Positions 37,525 to 47,161 of a stretch of DNA of 64,000 nucleotides are shown in pieces. The position numbers and the translations under genes were made by a program. The notes beneath the pieces were generated by a model. That model made no database searches. It was given only the letters and a program-made list of their open reading frames with translations, and was not told where the DNA came from. Position 1 is the first letter of the stretch. Each line of letters starts with the position of its first letter. Origin of the DNA: Pseudomonas tructae (GTDB taxonomy: Bacteria; Pseudomonadota; Gammaproteobacteria; Pseudomonadales; Pseudomonadaceae); NCBI RefSeq assembly GCF_004214895.1, contig NZ_CP035952.1:1684501-1748500 (forward strand). Reading direction: 5' to 3'.

Positions 37525-38822
37525 TTAACCTTCTTCGAGGACTGCTGGTCGTTCTCTGCTGTGCAGCAGGGTTGGCCGTAGCAGATGAAAAGAACATTCT
37601 GGTCACCAGCGGCAGCGATCGCGCCACGCCGATCGCCGTCGTGCCGTTCGGTCTGCAGGGCGGCAGCGTGCTGCCCGAAGACATGGCAGACATCATCGGT
37701 AATGACCTGCGCAACTCCGGTTATTACTCGCCCATCCCGCGGCAGAACATGATCAGCCAGCCAAGCCAGGCCAGCGAAGTGATCTTCCGGGACTGGAAAG
37801 CCCTGGGTGCCCAGTACATCATGGTCGGCAGCATCGTCCCTTCGGGCGGTCGCCTGCAGGTGCAGTACGCCCTGTTCAACGTCGCCACCGAGCAGCAAGT
37901 GCTGACCGGCAGCGTCTCGGGCAGTGTCGATCAACTGCGCGACATGTCCCACTACATCGCTGACCAGTCGTTCGAGAAGCTCACCGGCATCAAGGGTGCG
38001 TTCTCTACCCGCATGCTCTACGTGACTGCCGAGCGCTTTTCGACCAACAACACCCGTTACACCCTGCAACGTTCGGACTACGACGGTGCCCGCGCGGTAA
38101 CCCTGCTGCAATCGCGTGAGCCGATCCTGTCGCCGCGTTTTGCACCCGATGGCAAGCGCATTGCCTACGTGTCGTTCGAGCAGAAGCGTCCGCGCATCTT
38201 CGTTCAGCACATCGACACCGGTCGCCGTGAGCAGATCACCAACTTCGAAGGCCTCAACGGTGCACCCGCCTGGTCGCCCGACGGTTCGCGCCTGGCGTTC
38301 GTGCTGTCCAAGGACGGCAACCCGGATATCTACGTGATGAACATGGGTTCGCGCCAGCTGTCGCGTGTGACTGCTGGCCCGGGTATCAACACCGAACCGT
38401 TCTGGGGTAAAGATGGCTCGACCATCTACTTCACCTCCGACCGCGGTGGCAAACCACAGATCTACAAAACCAATGTTTCCGGCGGTGGTGCAGAGCGGGT
38501 AACTTTTGTGGGTAACTACAACGCCAACCCTAAACTGTCGGCGGATGAAAAGACCCTGGTGATGATTCATCGCCAACAAGGTTTCACCAACTTCAAAGTG
38601 GCTGCACAAGATTTGCAGCGTGGCAGTGTAAAGATTCTCTCCGAGACAAGTCTTGATGAGTCACCCACTGTTGCGCCCAACGGCACCATGCTAATCTACG
38701 CCACCCGCCAGCAGGGCCGGGGAGTCTTGATGCTCGTGTCTCTCAACGGACGCGTGAGGCTCCCGCTTCCTACCGCTCAAGGCGAAGTCAGAGAACCGTC
38801 CTGGTCCCCTTACCTGAACTGA
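37521..38822 (+). CDS. tolB: Tol-Pal system protein TolB
   Basis: The 433-residue periplasmic protein has a signal peptide (about residues 1-21), an N-terminal domain and a six-bladed beta-propeller with repeated S-P-D-G/A-P-D-G-K/R motifs. It binds Pal and TolA. The start is GTG inside the tolA stop (GTGA), so translation is coupled. Confidence 0.97.
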   Translation: MINLLRGLLVVLCCAAGLAVADEKNILVTSGSDRATPIAVVPFGLQGGSVLPEDMADIIGNDLRNSGYYSPIPRQNMISQPSQASEVIFRDWKALGAQYIMVGSIVPSGGRLQVQYALFNVATEQQVLTGSVSGSVDQLRDMSHYIADQSFEKLTGIKGAFSTRMLYVTAERFSTNNTRYTLQRSDYDGARAVTLLQSREPILSPRFAPDGKRIAYVSFEQKRPRIFVQHIDTGRREQITNFEGLNGAPAWSPDGSRLAFVLSKDGNPDIYVMNMGSRQLSRVTAGPGINTEPFWGKDGSTIYFTSDRGGKPQIYKTNVSGGGAERVTFVGNYNANPKLSADEKTLVMIHRQQGFTNFKVAAQDLQRGSVKILSETSLDESPTVAPNGTMLIYATRQQGRGVLMLVSLNGRVRLPLPTAQGEVREPSWSPYLN

Positions 38823-38874
38823 CGCGGCGCTTTACGTTGTACTTAACACACTGGGGTTCATTAGGAGTTTCACG

Positions 38875-39372
38875 ATGGAAATGCTGAAGTTTGGTAAGTT
38901 TGCTGCGCTGGCTCTGGCCATGGCCGTAGCTGTAGGTTGCTCCTCCAAAGGCGGTGACGACGCTGGCCAAGGCCAAGTCGACCCTAACGCTGGCTACGGT
39001 GCCAACACTGGCGCTGTTGACGGCAGCCTGAGCGAAGAAGCTGCTCTGCGCGCAATCACCACCTTCTACTTCGAATACGACAGCTCGGACCTGAAGCCAG
39101 AAGCCATGCGCGCTCTGGACGTTCATGCCAAGGACCTGAAAGGCAACGGCGCTCGCGTCGTGCTGGAAGGTAACACCGACGAGCGTGGTACTCGCGAATA
39201 CAACATGGCTCTGGGCGAGCGTCGTGCGAAAGCCGTTCAACGCTACCTGGTACTGCAAGGCGTTTCTCCTGCCCAACTGGAACTGGTTTCCTACGGCGAA
39301 GAGCGTCCAGTTGCTACCGGTAACGACGAGCAGTCCTGGGCTCAGAACCGTCGCGTCGAACTGCGTAAGTAA
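38875..39372 (+). CDS. oprL: Peptidoglycan-associated lipoprotein OprL (Pal)
   Basis: The 165-residue lipoprotein has a lipobox A-V-G-C (Cys22) and an OmpA-like peptidoglycan-binding domain with F-Y-F-E-Y-D-S-S-D and [11 protein letters not shown]. It tethers the outer membrane to the cell wall and is called OprL in Pseudomonas. TAGGAG lies before the start. A second Met at codon 3 is an alternative. Confidence 0.97.
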   Translation: MEMLKFGKFAALALAMAVAVGCSSKGGDDAGQGQVDPNAGYGANTGAVDGSLSEEAALRAITTFYFEYDSSDLKPEAMRALDVHAKDLKGNGARVVLEGNTDERGTREYNMALGERRAKAVQRYLVLQGVSPAQLELVSYGEERPVATGNDEQSWAQNRRVELRK

Positions 39373-39378
39373 TTCGAT

Positions 39379-40206
39379 ATGCGAACGTGCCGTCGTGCTG
39401 TAACCGTCCTGGCTCTCACCCTGCCTCTCATGGCCTGGGCTGAGGTTCCTGTTGTTGATGACAACGCAGGCTATAGCGGCGCAAGCAGCTATCCGCCCGC
39501 GGGTTATGGTACGAACGGCGCCTATGCCGGGGGAGGGGTTACGGCCCCTGCCTCGGCACAGGGCCAGCTGTTCATGCAACTGCAGCAAATGCAGGAGCAG
39601 ATTGCGCGGCAACAAGGCATCATTGAAGAGTTGCAAAATGATGTGTCACGCATGAAACAGGAGAGCCTGGAGCGTTACCAGGACCTGGATCGGCGTATCG
39701 GAAGCGGTGTTGCACCTGCCGCCACTCCTACCAATTCCCCAGCCGGTGGCGAAGCCGCTGCCGGTGCTGCTGCAGGCGCCGCAGGCGCGGCCACTGGCCA
39801 ACAACCTGCTGCCAGCAGCGAACCTGGCGATCCGGCGAAAGAGAAGCTCTACTACGATGCTGCTTTCGACCTGATCAAAGCCAAGGATTTCGACAAGGCC
39901 AGCCAGGCGTTCAACGCCTTCCTGCGCAAGTACCCGAACAGCCAGTACGCCGGCAATGCCCAGTACTGGCTCGGTGAAGTCAACCTGGCCAAGGGTGACC
40001 TGCAAGGCGCAGGGCAGGCCTTCGCCAAGGTCAGTCAGCTGTATCCCAAGCACAACAAGGTGCCGGATTCGCTGTACAAGCTGGCCGACGTAGAGCGCCG
40101 CCTGGGTCATACCGACCGGGTCAAGGGCATTCTCCAGCAGGTGGTCACCCAGTACCCGGGGACCTCGGCTGCACAACTGGCCCAGCGCGACCTGCAAAAG
40201 CTCTGA
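39379..40206 (+). CDS. cpoB: Cell division coordinator CpoB (YbgF)
   Basis: The 275-residue periplasmic protein has a signal peptide (about residues 1-21), a short coiled coil (about 57-95, rich in Gln and Glu) for trimerisation, an Ala/Gly-rich linker, and TPR repeats (about 150-270). CpoB links the Tol machine with peptidoglycan synthesis at the septum. It follows oprL by 6 bases. Confidence 0.95.
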   Translation: MRTCRRAVTVLALTLPLMAWAEVPVVDDNAGYSGASSYPPAGYGTNGAYAGGGVTAPASAQGQLFMQLQQMQEQIARQQGIIEELQNDVSRMKQESLERYQDLDRRIGSGVAPAATPTNSPAGGEAAAGAAAGAAGAATGQQPAASSEPGDPAKEKLYYDAAFDLIKAKDFDKASQAFNAFLRKYPNSQYAGNAQYWLGEVNLAKGDLQGAGQAFAKVSQLYPKHNKVPDSLYKLADVERRLGHTDRVKGILQQVVTQYPGTSAAQLAQRDLQKL

Positions 40207-40224
40207 GGCAATCGCCTTAAAAGA

Positions 40225-40249
40225 AACCCGCGCTAGTCGCGGGTTTTTT
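40225..40249 (+). terminator. Terminator of the tol-oprL-cpoB unit
   Basis: A stem of AACCCGCG with CGCGGGTT, a five-base loop and six T follow cpoB. Confidence 0.92.
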
Positions 40250-40364
40250 CGTTAGAATCACTGCCCTTTTATGAAACACGCTGCTGCGAACTACGCGATG
40301 ACGGGTTTGCAGCGGTGCCTGACGGAGGCGGACAGCCTGTTTAGCTGTTACGCCCGTGGCGACT

Positions 40365-41012
40365 ATGCAAGACACATTACGCATCACCGAAGTTTTTTAC
40401 TCTTTGCAGGGTGAAACGCGTACCGCTGGGCTGCCCACGGTATTCGTCCGCCTGACCGGCTGCCCGCTGCGTTGCCAGTACTGCGACAGCGAATACGCCT
40501 TCAGCGGCGGCAGCATTCGCACCCTCGATTCGATCCTCGAACAGGTCGCCGGATTTCGTCCGCGCTATGTCTGCGTCACCGGTGGTGAGCCGCTGGCCCA
40601 GCCCAATGCCATTGCGTTGCTCAAGCAACTGTGTGACGCCGGTTACGACGTTTCGTTGGAAACCAGCGGCGCCCTGGATATTTCCAAAGTCGACACCCGG
40701 GTCAGTCGCGTGGTCGACCTGAAAACCCCAGGTTCCGAGGAAGTGCACCGCAACCGTTACGAGAACATCGAACTGCTGACCCGCAACGATCAGGTCAAGT
40801 TCGTTATCTGTTCTCGTGAAGACTACGACTGGGCGGTGTCCAAACTCATTCAGTACGGCCTGGAAAAACGTGCGGGCGAAGTATTGTTCTCGCCCAGCCA
40901 CCACCAGGTGAGTGCCACGGACCTGGCCGACTGGATCGTGGCCGATAATTTGCCGGTTCGCTTTCAGATGCAGTTGCACAAGCTGCTGTGGAACGACGAG
41001 CCGGGACGCTGA
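40365..41012 (+). CDS. queE: 7-carboxy-7-deazaguanine synthase
   Basis: QueE is a radical-SAM enzyme that contracts the ring of 6-carboxytetrahydropterin in queuosine synthesis. The 215-residue protein keeps C-P-L-R-C-Q-Y-C as the cluster-binding Cys triad and V-T-G-G-E-P for SAM. ATG 40365 is preferred; GTG 40356 adds three residues and neither has a strong ribosome site. queC follows after 13 bases. Confidence 0.95.
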   Translation: MQDTLRITEVFYSLQGETRTAGLPTVFVRLTGCPLRCQYCDSEYAFSGGSIRTLDSILEQVAGFRPRYVCVTGGEPLAQPNAIALLKQLCDAGYDVSLETSGALDISKVDTRVSRVVDLKTPGSEEVHRNRYENIELLTRNDQVKFVICSREDYDWAVSKLIQYGLEKRAGEVLFSPSHHQVSATDLADWIVADNLPVRFQMQLHKLLWNDEPGR

Positions 41013-41025
41013 CAGGAGTGATGCA

Positions 41026-41700
41026 ATGACAGACAAACGTGCGGTAATTCTGCTTTCCGGCGGCCTGGACTCGGCCACTGTAGTCGCCATGGCCAAGGCC
41101 GAAGGCTACAGCTGCTACACCATGAGCTTCGACTATGGCCAGCGCCATCGCGCCGAGCTCAATGCTGCGGCGCGGGTTGCCCGCGACCAGGGCGTGGTCG
41201 AGCACAAGGTCATTGGCCTGAACCTGGACGGTATCGGTGGTTCGGCCCTGACCGACAGCAGCATCGATGTGCCTGAGGCGCCGAGCGAAGGCATTCCGGT
41301 AACTTATGTGCCGGCGCGCAACACGGTGTTTCTGTCCCTGGCCCTGGGCTGGGCAGAGGTGCTTGAAGCCCGCGATATCTTTATCGGCGTCAATGCGGTG
41401 GATTACTCCGGTTACCCGGATTGCCGTCCGGAGTTTGTCGAAGCCTTCGAGCGCATGGCCAACCTGGCCACCAAGGCCGGTGTCGAAGGCAACGGCTTCC
41501 GCATCCAGGCACCGCTGCAGAACATGAGCAAGGCGCAGATCGTCCAGGCCGGCATGGCTCGCGGCGTTGACTACAGCCTGACGGTTTCTTGCTATCAGGC
41601 CGACGATGAAGGCCGTGCCTGCGGTAAATGCGACAGCTGCCGCCTGCGTGCTGACGGCTTCAAAGCCGCCGGTGTAGAGGACCCAACCCGATATTTTTAA
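41026..41700 (+). CDS. queC: 7-cyano-7-deazaguanine synthase
   Basis: QueC makes preQ0 from carboxydeazaguanine with ATP and ammonia. The 224-residue protein has the PP-loop motif S-G-G-L-D-S at residues 11-16 and a C-terminal zinc site C-x9-C-G-K-C-D-S-C. Start 41026 has AGGAG at 41014-41018. It pairs with queE for queuosine precursor synthesis. Confidence 0.97.
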   Translation: MTDKRAVILLSGGLDSATVVAMAKAEGYSCYTMSFDYGQRHRAELNAAARVARDQGVVEHKVIGLNLDGIGGSALTDSSIDVPEAPSEGIPVTYVPARNTVFLSLALGWAEVLEARDIFIGVNAVDYSGYPDCRPEFVEAFERMANLATKAGVEGNGFRIQAPLQNMSKAQIVQAGMARGVDYSLTVSCYQADDEGRACGKCDSCRLRADGFKAAGVEDPTRYF

Positions 41701-41719
41701 ATTATTTTGCGATGGGGTG

Positions 41720-41747
41720 TTGATTTCCTGTTAGAAATCAGTATTAT
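41720..41747 (+). promoter_or_regulatory. Sigma-70 promoter of tRNA-Lys
   Basis: TTGATT, 16 bases, TATTAT is followed by a GC-rich CGCGCC discriminator 15 bases before the tRNA. Confidence 0.8.
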
Positions 41748-41761
41748 ACGCGCCATCAGAC

Positions 41762-41837
41762 GGGTCGTTAGCTCAGTTGGTAGAGCAGTTGGCTTTTAAC
41801 CAATTGGTCGTAGGTTCGAATCCTACACGACCCACCA
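41762..41837 (+). tRNA. tRNA-Lys (TTT)
   Basis: The 76-base gene folds with acceptor GGGTCGT paired to ACGACCC, a D loop with AGTTGGTAGA, anticodon TTT in the loop CTTTTAA, T loop TTCGAAT and encoded CCA. Confidence 0.98.
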
Positions 41838-41850
41838 TACGCTGTAAGAG

Positions 41851-41884
41851 AAAGCCCGCGTCCTGCAAAGGTCGCGGGCTTTTT
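41851..41884 (+). terminator. Terminator of tRNA-Lys
   Basis: A stem of AGCCCGCG with CGCGGGCT, a loop and T run follow the tRNA by about 14 bases. Confidence 0.9.
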
Positions 41885-41901
41885 CGTTTGCGCTGAATTT
41901 T

Positions 41902-41973
41902 TTGTGGGAGCGGGCTTGCCCTGCGATGCGATGTGGCTGACAGAATGCCATCGCGGGTCAAACCCGCTCCCAC
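41902..41973. repeat. REP pair (inverted, right unit diverged)
   Basis: The left unit is GGAGCGGGCTTGCCCTGCGAT. The right has changes to CGCGGGTCAAACCCGCTCCC. The pair lies between tRNA-Lys and the convergent TonB receptor gene. Confidence 0.85.
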
Positions 41974-42002
41974 ACGATCGCTAGCAAGCCCGCGCTAACC
42001 CA

Positions 42003-44216
42003 TTAGAACGCGTAGGTCGCCGAAAGAATCGCCGAACGCGCATCGCCATACTCAATCGCCGAAGAGCGTGCGTCAGTACCGTTCTGCTGGCGCACACGCT
42101 CGACGTAGTCCTTGTCGAACAGGTTGTTGACGTTCAACTGCAGATCCAGGTCTTCGTTGACCCGGTACGCAACCATGGCGTTGTGCAGCCAGTAGGCGTC
42201 GAGCTTGGCGCGGGTGCTGGAGGTCACGTTGCGTTCGCTGACGTAGCGTGCGCCGTAGCCCAGGGTCCAGCCAGCCGGCAACTCGTAGGTGGTCCACAGG
42301 TTCAGCGAGCGCGGCGGCGTGTTGCCCAGGGCTTGGCTTTCACGGGCAATGCCGGCTGCGGTGTTGGCGGCCTTGAGGGTCTCGCTGTCGAGGAAGGTGT
42401 AGTTGGCGAACACATCCCACTGCTCAGTGATATGCCCGGTGACACCCACTTCCACGCCCTGGACGCGCTGCTTGCCGGCCAGTTGGGTCGAGCCGTCGGC
42501 CATGGTTTCGCGGGCGTTGGTCTTCTCTACGCGAAACACGGCCGCGTCCAGTTCCAGGCGCTTGTCCAGCAACTCCCATTTGGTCCCCAGCTCCCAGGTT
42601 TCGTTTTTCTCCGGGGCGAGGTTTTCGGTGGCAGCGCTCAAGCCGGCGCCAGTGGAAGCCAGGCTTTCCGCCGAAGGGTTGAACGAGTTGCCCCACGCCA
42701 GGTAGATACGGCCGTTCTCGGTGGGCTTGTAAACCAGCCCGGCACGGCCACTGAGTTTCTCGTCAGTGGACTCGAAGTCGGAGGTGCGCACCTGGGCGGC
42801 ATCGTAACCCTTGGCCTGGCCTTTGAATTTGTCATAGCGCAGGCCCAGGTTCAGGTCCCATTGCTCGTGCAGGGCAATGGTGTCGAACACATACAGCGCC
42901 TGGTTGGTAAGCTCGGTGTCGGTGTAGCTGCTGGTGGCTTTGTTGGCCGGGCCCGACCAGTGCCCCGGCGGGTTGCTCAGGTCGTAGCCGTTGGCCGGAT
43001 AGAGCGCGTTGCTCAGCCCGTAGCCGTAGGTTTTCAGGTCCATGGTCTCGCGTGAGATTTCCATGCCGGTGACCAGGTCGTGGCGCATGCCCAGCAGGTT
43101 GAAGTTGCTGATCAGGTTGGTCTGGTTGATCAGCATTTCGGTGGTCGCGTCACGGCCGTAGGCCTGGGGGCCGGCTGGGCGGTACCGGCCAGGTGGAACG
43201 CCGGTGGTGTTGACGTGGGACGCCGACACCGTGGTGTCACGGGCGATATGGCTGTAGCGGGTCAGATTCTGCAGGCGCAGATTGTCGTTGAAGTCGTGCT
43301 CGAAGTTGGCGGTGAACGAGCTTTGCTCGATCTCTTCCTTGTCGAGGTTCTTCCAGCCGAAATAATCCTCACGACTCACGCCGGCCAGGCGTTTGCCGTC
43401 CAGGGCCGGTACGCCGTAGTCGGGCAGGTTGTCGTCAACCTGGTGAAAGGCGCTCAGGGTCAGGCGCGTGGACTCGTTCAAGCCCAGGCGCAACGACGGG
43501 GCGAGCCCCCAGCGCTCACGGTCGATCTGTTCGCGGCCGGCGACATCGTTCTGATGGCCCATGAGGTTGATGCGAAACGCGCTGTCCTGGCCTACGCCGT
43601 CCAGTGGCTGGTTGCTGTCCAGGGTCATGCGGTAATAGTTGTCGGTGCCGACGCTGCCGCCCAGACGGGTAAAGGCCTGGTTCTGGGGCTGCTTGCTGAT
43701 GATGTTGATGCTGCCGCCGGTGGTGCCGGCGCCACCGAATACCGAGTTGGGGCCCTTGATGACCTCGACCTGCTCGATGTTGAAGGTGTCGGTACGGTTG
43801 GTCTGGGCGCTGTCGCGCAAGCCGTCGATCTGGATGTTGCTGTTGGCCGAGAAGCCGCGGATGTTGATGCTGTCGCCCGAACCGCCACCGCCTTCGCCGG
43901 CGTTGAAGGTGATGCCGGAGACGTTCGAGAGTACCTGGCGCAAGCTCAGGGCCTGCTGCTCCTTGATCAATTGGGCGGGCACGACGGTGATGGTCTGCGG
44001 GGTGTCGAGCAGCGAGGTTGCATATTTGCTGGAGGCCGAGCGTTCGGTCTTGTAGTCACCGCTGGCCTGGGCATCGATGTTGATGTTGCCAAGCTCCAGG
44101 GGCGTGCTGGAAGACTTCTCGGCAAGTGAATAGCTCGATGCCGAGGCGACGGCAAGGCCCAGCGCTGAGGCCATGAGTGAGTGAGAGGAACGGTTGCGGG
44201 CGAGTTCGCAAGTCAT
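42003..44216 (-). CDS. TonB-dependent siderophore receptor (Fiu/PiuA-like)
   Basis: This receptor of about 737 residues has a signal peptide, a plug domain (T-P-Q-T-I-T-V-V-P to about residue 215, with N-I-R-G-F and V-F-G-G-A-G-T-T-G-G) and a 22-strand barrel ending in a C-terminal Phe (A-T-Y-A-F). It most resembles Fiu/PiuA catecholate receptors, which also admit siderophore-antibiotic conjugates. Start ATG 44216 is chosen from the signal peptide; a TTG at 44246 is open but unlikely. Two Fur-like sites lie upstream, so iron limitation probably induces it. No piuC-type dioxygenase gene is adjacent. Confidence 0.88.
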   Translation of the reverse strand: MTCELARNRSSHSLMASALGLAVASASSYSLAEKSSSTPLELGNINIDAQASGDYKTERSASSKYATSLLDTPQTITVVPAQLIKEQQALSLRQVLSNVSGITFNAGEGGGGSGDSINIRGFSANSNIQIDGLRDSAQTNRTDTFNIEQVEVIKGPNSVFGGAGTTGGSINIISKQPQNQAFTRLGGSVGTDNYYRMTLDSNQPLDGVGQDSAFRINLMGHQNDVAGREQIDRERWGLAPSLRLGLNESTRLTLSAFHQVDDNLPDYGVPALDGKRLAGVSREDYFGWKNLDKEEIEQSSFTANFEHDFNDNLRLQNLTRYSHIARDTTVSASHVNTTGVPPGRYRPAGPQAYGRDATTEMLINQTNLISNFNLLGMRHDLVTGMEISRETMDLKTYGYGLSNALYPANGYDLSNPPGHWSGPANKATSSYTDTELTNQALYVFDTIALHEQWDLNLGLRYDKFKGQAKGYDAAQVRTSDFESTDEKLSGRAGLVYKPTENGRIYLAWGNSFNPSAESLASTGAGLSAATENLAPEKNETWELGTKWELLDKRLELDAAVFRVEKTNARETMADGSTQLAGKQRVQGVEVGVTGHITEQWDVFANYTFLDSETLKAANTAAGIARESQALGNTPPRSLNLWTTYELPAGWTLGYGARYVSERNVTSSTRAKLDAYWLHNAMVAYRVNEDLDLQLNVNNLFDKDYVERVRQQNGTDARSSAIEYGDARSAILSATYAF

Positions 44217-44251
44217 TGTAGGGGGCACCCAAGGAAATAAATGCAAGTGTT

Positions 44252-44270
44252 TATGAGAATTATTAGCAGT
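44252..44270 (-). promoter_or_regulatory. Fur box upstream of the siderophore receptor gene
   Basis: TATGAGAATTATTAGCAGT matches the Fur 19-mer (GATAATGATAATCATTATC) in its AT-rich core. A second, weaker ATGATAATCGCTC element follows at about 44279-44291. Both lie 36-75 bases upstream of the receptor start. Confidence 0.65.
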
Positions 44271-44345
44271 TACAAACTGATGATAATCGCTCGACTTGCA
44301 TTCCTTTCGGTAATAGGTGTTTCTTAATATTTCGTTACCCGTGCT

Positions 44346-45599
44346 TCAGCGCAGCAGCCTGCGGGACAAGGTGTCGATGCGCTCGGCTTCGGCCAGATAA
44401 TCTGCGGCACTGAGATTGCTGAACAACTTGCCGGCCTTGACCCGCTTGGCGTCACGACGCAGTTGCTCGGCGCGTTCACGCAGCGCCTGGTGCAACGCCT
44501 GGGCGCTGTCCGGTGAGGTTTCCAGCAGTGGCCTGGCCATGATCTCGGCGCTGTCCAGGTGGCCCTGGGCTGCGGCGCGGAGCACGGCGTTGGGGTTGCT
44601 GTGGGCACCCTTGTCGAGCAAGCGCAAGGCCAGAGCCGGGGTCACCTGGGCTGCGCCAATCAGCAGGGTGTCGGCTTGCACGGGAATGCCCTGGTCGAGC
44701 AACCAGTCGGCGGCCTCCAGGTGCCCACGCTGCAGGCAGCACTCCAGGCTGGTGTTGTGCCCGCGCAGGGGCTCGGCCAAGTCGCAACCGGCTTGTCGCA
44801 ACGCGTGCAGGCGTTGGATATCACCCTTTTCGGCGGCATCGAGCATGGCCAGCTGGCGCAGGCGTGGCTGGGCGGCGAGGCTGCCATCGGCCAGGGCCGG
44901 GCGCCAGTCAAGGATGCGCTGGCGCAGTAGCGCCTCCAGGCGGGCCTTCAGGGCCACCCCCGGCTCACCGGCAGTGTCCAGTTCATCCAGTGCTTCAAGC
45001 AACTCGCCGGCGCTGCTGTACTCGGTCGCAGGATCGAAAGGGTCTTCTTCATAGACAAGCTCGCGGAACAGCGCGCCGACATCATCGGCCAGGCGCGCGA
45101 GGCTGTCGTGGTGCAGGCTGCCCGTCCAGGCTGGCGGCAGCCCGCGGCTCCAGGCGATCACTGCGCCGTGGTCAGGGCCTGGGGTGACACAGACGTAAAG
45201 GCGCTCCAGGTACTCGAAGCCGCCGAATGGCAGGTAGTCGAGCTTGCCACTCCACTCAAGGCCTTGCTCCACCGCCGCTTGTTCGGCTTGTACCCGCTCA
45301 TGCTCGATCCAGCCCCACAGATCGTGGTAGCCATCACTGTCGGGATAGAACAATTCGCTGAAGGAGAAGGGGTGACGGTGGCCGTCGTAATCCACCTGCA
45401 GGTCATAGCCGACGCGGCCGCCAAGGCAGGTTTGCCACAACTGCAGCAAGCCCTGGGGCACGGGGCCGGCCAGGTGGGCTTCGAGCCGGGCCAGGGTGGC
45501 CGGGTCGATGGGGGGTTGGCTGTCAAAGATCACGCAACCTTCAAACAGGGCCAGTTTATGGGCCTGCATCAGCTGGCGTTCGGCGGGGGAGAGTTCCAT
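44346..45599 (-). CDS. SUKH (SMI1/KNR4)-like plus ankyrin-repeat protein
   Basis: The 417-residue soluble protein has no signal peptide. Residues about 35-160 resemble an SMI1/KNR4 (SUKH) domain, with L-A-R-L-E-A-H-L and G-L-L-Q-L-W-Q-T-C-L-G-G followed by D-L-W-G-W. Residues about 245-375 form four or so ankyrin repeats (A-A-E-K-G-D-I-Q-R-L, S-L-E-C-C-L-Q-R-G-H-L-E-A-A-D-W-L-L, A-A-Q-G-H-L). SUKH proteins often neutralise polymorphic toxins, and ankyrin proteins occur in the same loci, but no toxin gene is adjacent. Start 45599 has AAGGTGG upstream. Confidence 0.72.
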   Translation of the reverse strand: MELSPAERQLMQAHKLALFEGCVIFDSQPPIDPATLARLEAHLAGPVPQGLLQLWQTCLGGRVGYDLQVDYDGHRHPFSFSELFYPDSDGYHDLWGWIEHERVQAEQAAVEQGLEWSGKLDYLPFGGFEYLERLYVCVTPGPDHGAVIAWSRGLPPAWTGSLHHDSLARLADDVGALFRELVYEEDPFDPATEYSSAGELLEALDELDTAGEPGVALKARLEALLRQRILDWRPALADGSLAAQPRLRQLAMLDAAEKGDIQRLHALRQAGCDLAEPLRGHNTSLECCLQRGHLEAADWLLDQGIPVQADTLLIGAAQVTPALALRLLDKGAHSNPNAVLRAAAQGHLDSAEIMARPLLETSPDSAQALHQALRERAEQLRRDAKRVKAGKLFSNLSAADYLAEAERIDTLSRRLLR

Positions 45600-45747
45600 T
45601 CGTGGTCCACCTTCGGGTTGGGGCGCAGACTGTACCACGCGCAAAAGCGCCCATTGTATTGCTCAGTACGCTCACGCCGAATCGTTCTAAAGGCGCGGGG
45701 GCAGAGGGGTAAAATGGAGGGGTCGATGTAGCGTGGGAGTCATGGCA

Positions 45748-46206
45748 ATGAAACCCTTCAGCACACTCGCATTGGTCACCAGCCTGGGCGCGCTGCTGAT
45801 GGGCTGGCCCAGCCAGGGGCTTCAGGCTGGCCAGTATCAGGAGCCAGTGGATATGTCTGCCGTGCAACTGCAACCCCAGCAGAAGAATGGCGTGAGTTAT
45901 GTTACCGGCGGCATCGGAGTCGATGAGTCGCGCGCCATTGAGCAAATCCAGGGCTACAACCTGCACCTGACCTTCTCCTCTGGCCCGGAAAACAAGTACG
46001 TGCCGGATGTTGATCTGACACTCCAGGGCGCGCAGGGGCAAGCTGTACTGCAACTGAGTCAGGTCGGGCCCATAGTGTTGGTCAAGCTGCCAGCGGGCAA
46101 GTACAGCGTGGTGGCCAGCCGCAATGGCGAGCAACAACGGGCTGCGGTCACTCTCGTTCCGGGTCAGGTCGGCACGTTGAACCTGCACTGGAAACAGGAG
46201 AACTGA
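45748..46206 (+). CDS. Exported carboxypeptidase-regulatory-like domain protein
   Basis: The 152-residue protein has a signal peptide (about residues 1-28, ending L-Q-A) and a mature beta-rich domain (G-V-S-Y-V-T-G-G-I-G-V-D-E-S through A-A-V-T-L-V-P-G-Q-V) like the transthyretin-like regulatory domains of carboxypeptidases. The substrate is unknown. GGGAG at 45735-45739 favours ATG 45748 over ATG 45742 and GTG 45733. Its 3' end overlaps the opposing eamA gene by 59 bases. Confidence 0.78.
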   Translation: MKPFSTLALVTSLGALLMGWPSQGLQAGQYQEPVDMSAVQLQPQQKNGVSYVTGGIGVDESRAIEQIQGYNLHLTFSSGPENKYVPDVDLTLQGAQGQAVLQLSQVGPIVLVKLPAGKYSVVASRNGEQQRAAVTLVPGQVGTLNLHWKQEN

Positions 46207-47095
46207 GCGTCGCCTTCTCCCGGTTGATGAGCAGGATGCCGAGGATCACCAGGGCGCCGCCGAGCATCATTGGCGTGGTCAGGCGTTCGCCCAGCAGCAG
46301 GGCGCCGGCGGCCACGGCGGTCAGCGGGTTGAGGGCGATGAAGCTGCCAGCCCGGGTCGCGCCAATGGTGCTGATGGCGTCGTAGTACAGCACGTACGCC
46401 AAGGCTGAACCCAGCGCCCCCAGGTATACCAGGCTTGCCAGGTCGCGCGCCGACAGCAGGCGCAGTGCGCTTATGCTCAGGCTGCCAGTGACCAGGGCGT
46501 GCACGCCGAGCATCGCCGCTCCGGCGAATACCGCATAGGTCACGGTAGGCAACGCGCCAATCTGTTTCACCAGGTGTGTGCAGAACACACTGAAGATCAC
46601 CCAGCTCAGCACGCAGCCGAAAATCAACGCATCGCCGATCCAGTTGCCTTGGCCGATCGCCCCGGGTGCCCTGGCCAGCACCACTGCGGCGGCGCCCAGC
46701 AGGCATAGTGCGACACCGAGCAGTTGGGCCCGGTCAAGGCGTTGTCTGAAGCACAGGTAGGCGACGAGCGCCATCACGGCAGGGTTGGTCGCCACGATCA
46801 GTGAGGCTCTCGAAGCATCGGTGTAGTGCAGGCCATGGAAGAAGAACAGGGTGTAGGCATAGATGCCGGAAAAACCCAGGCCGGCGATCTGCAGGGCCTG
46901 GACGGTGTTTACCCGGACCAGGCCTTGCTTTAGGAGCAGGAAGATCAGCAGCACCAGGCTCGCCAAGGCAAAGCGTAGGCTACCGAGCAACAGCGGATCC
47001 AGACCGCTGGCAAGGACACGGCCGGCGACGAACGTACCGCCCCAGATCATCGAGACCAGCGCGAGTTTCAGGTAGGTGCAAAGGTTGGATGGCAT
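46148..47095 (-). CDS. EamA/DMT family transporter
   Basis: The 315-residue protein has ten hydrophobic segments in two similar EamA halves (about residues 8-140 and 150-295), as in DMT-superfamily exporters. The substrate is unknown. Start 47095 (M-P-S-N-L-C) is chosen from the first membrane segment; the frame stays open to 47155. The last 20 residues, after the tenth segment, are encoded in the part overlapping the convergent gene. It is divergent from a LysR regulator that may control it. Confidence 0.88.
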   Translation of the reverse strand: MPSNLCTYLKLALVSMIWGGTFVAGRVLASGLDPLLLGSLRFALASLVLLIFLLLKQGLVRVNTVQALQIAGLGFSGIYAYTLFFFHGLHYTDASRASLIVATNPAVMALVAYLCFRQRLDRAQLLGVALCLLGAAAVVLARAPGAIGQGNWIGDALIFGCVLSWVIFSVFCTHLVKQIGALPTVTYAVFAGAAMLGVHALVTGSLSISALRLLSARDLASLVYLGALGSALAYVLYYDAISTIGATRAGSFIALNPLTAVAAGALLLGERLTTPMMLGGALVILGILLINREKATLSSPVSSAGSTCRPDPERE

Positions 47096-47161
47096 GGGTG
47101 GCCCTGGCTGACGACGATCAACGAATTCGCCATACTTGTCCGAATGCCGACTCATAAGGAA

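Noticed and set aside
40250..40364. A preQ1 riboswitch before queE
   Set aside because: No preQ1 aptamer-like pseudoknot or conserved core could be made out in the leader, and the terminator there belongs to the gene upstream.
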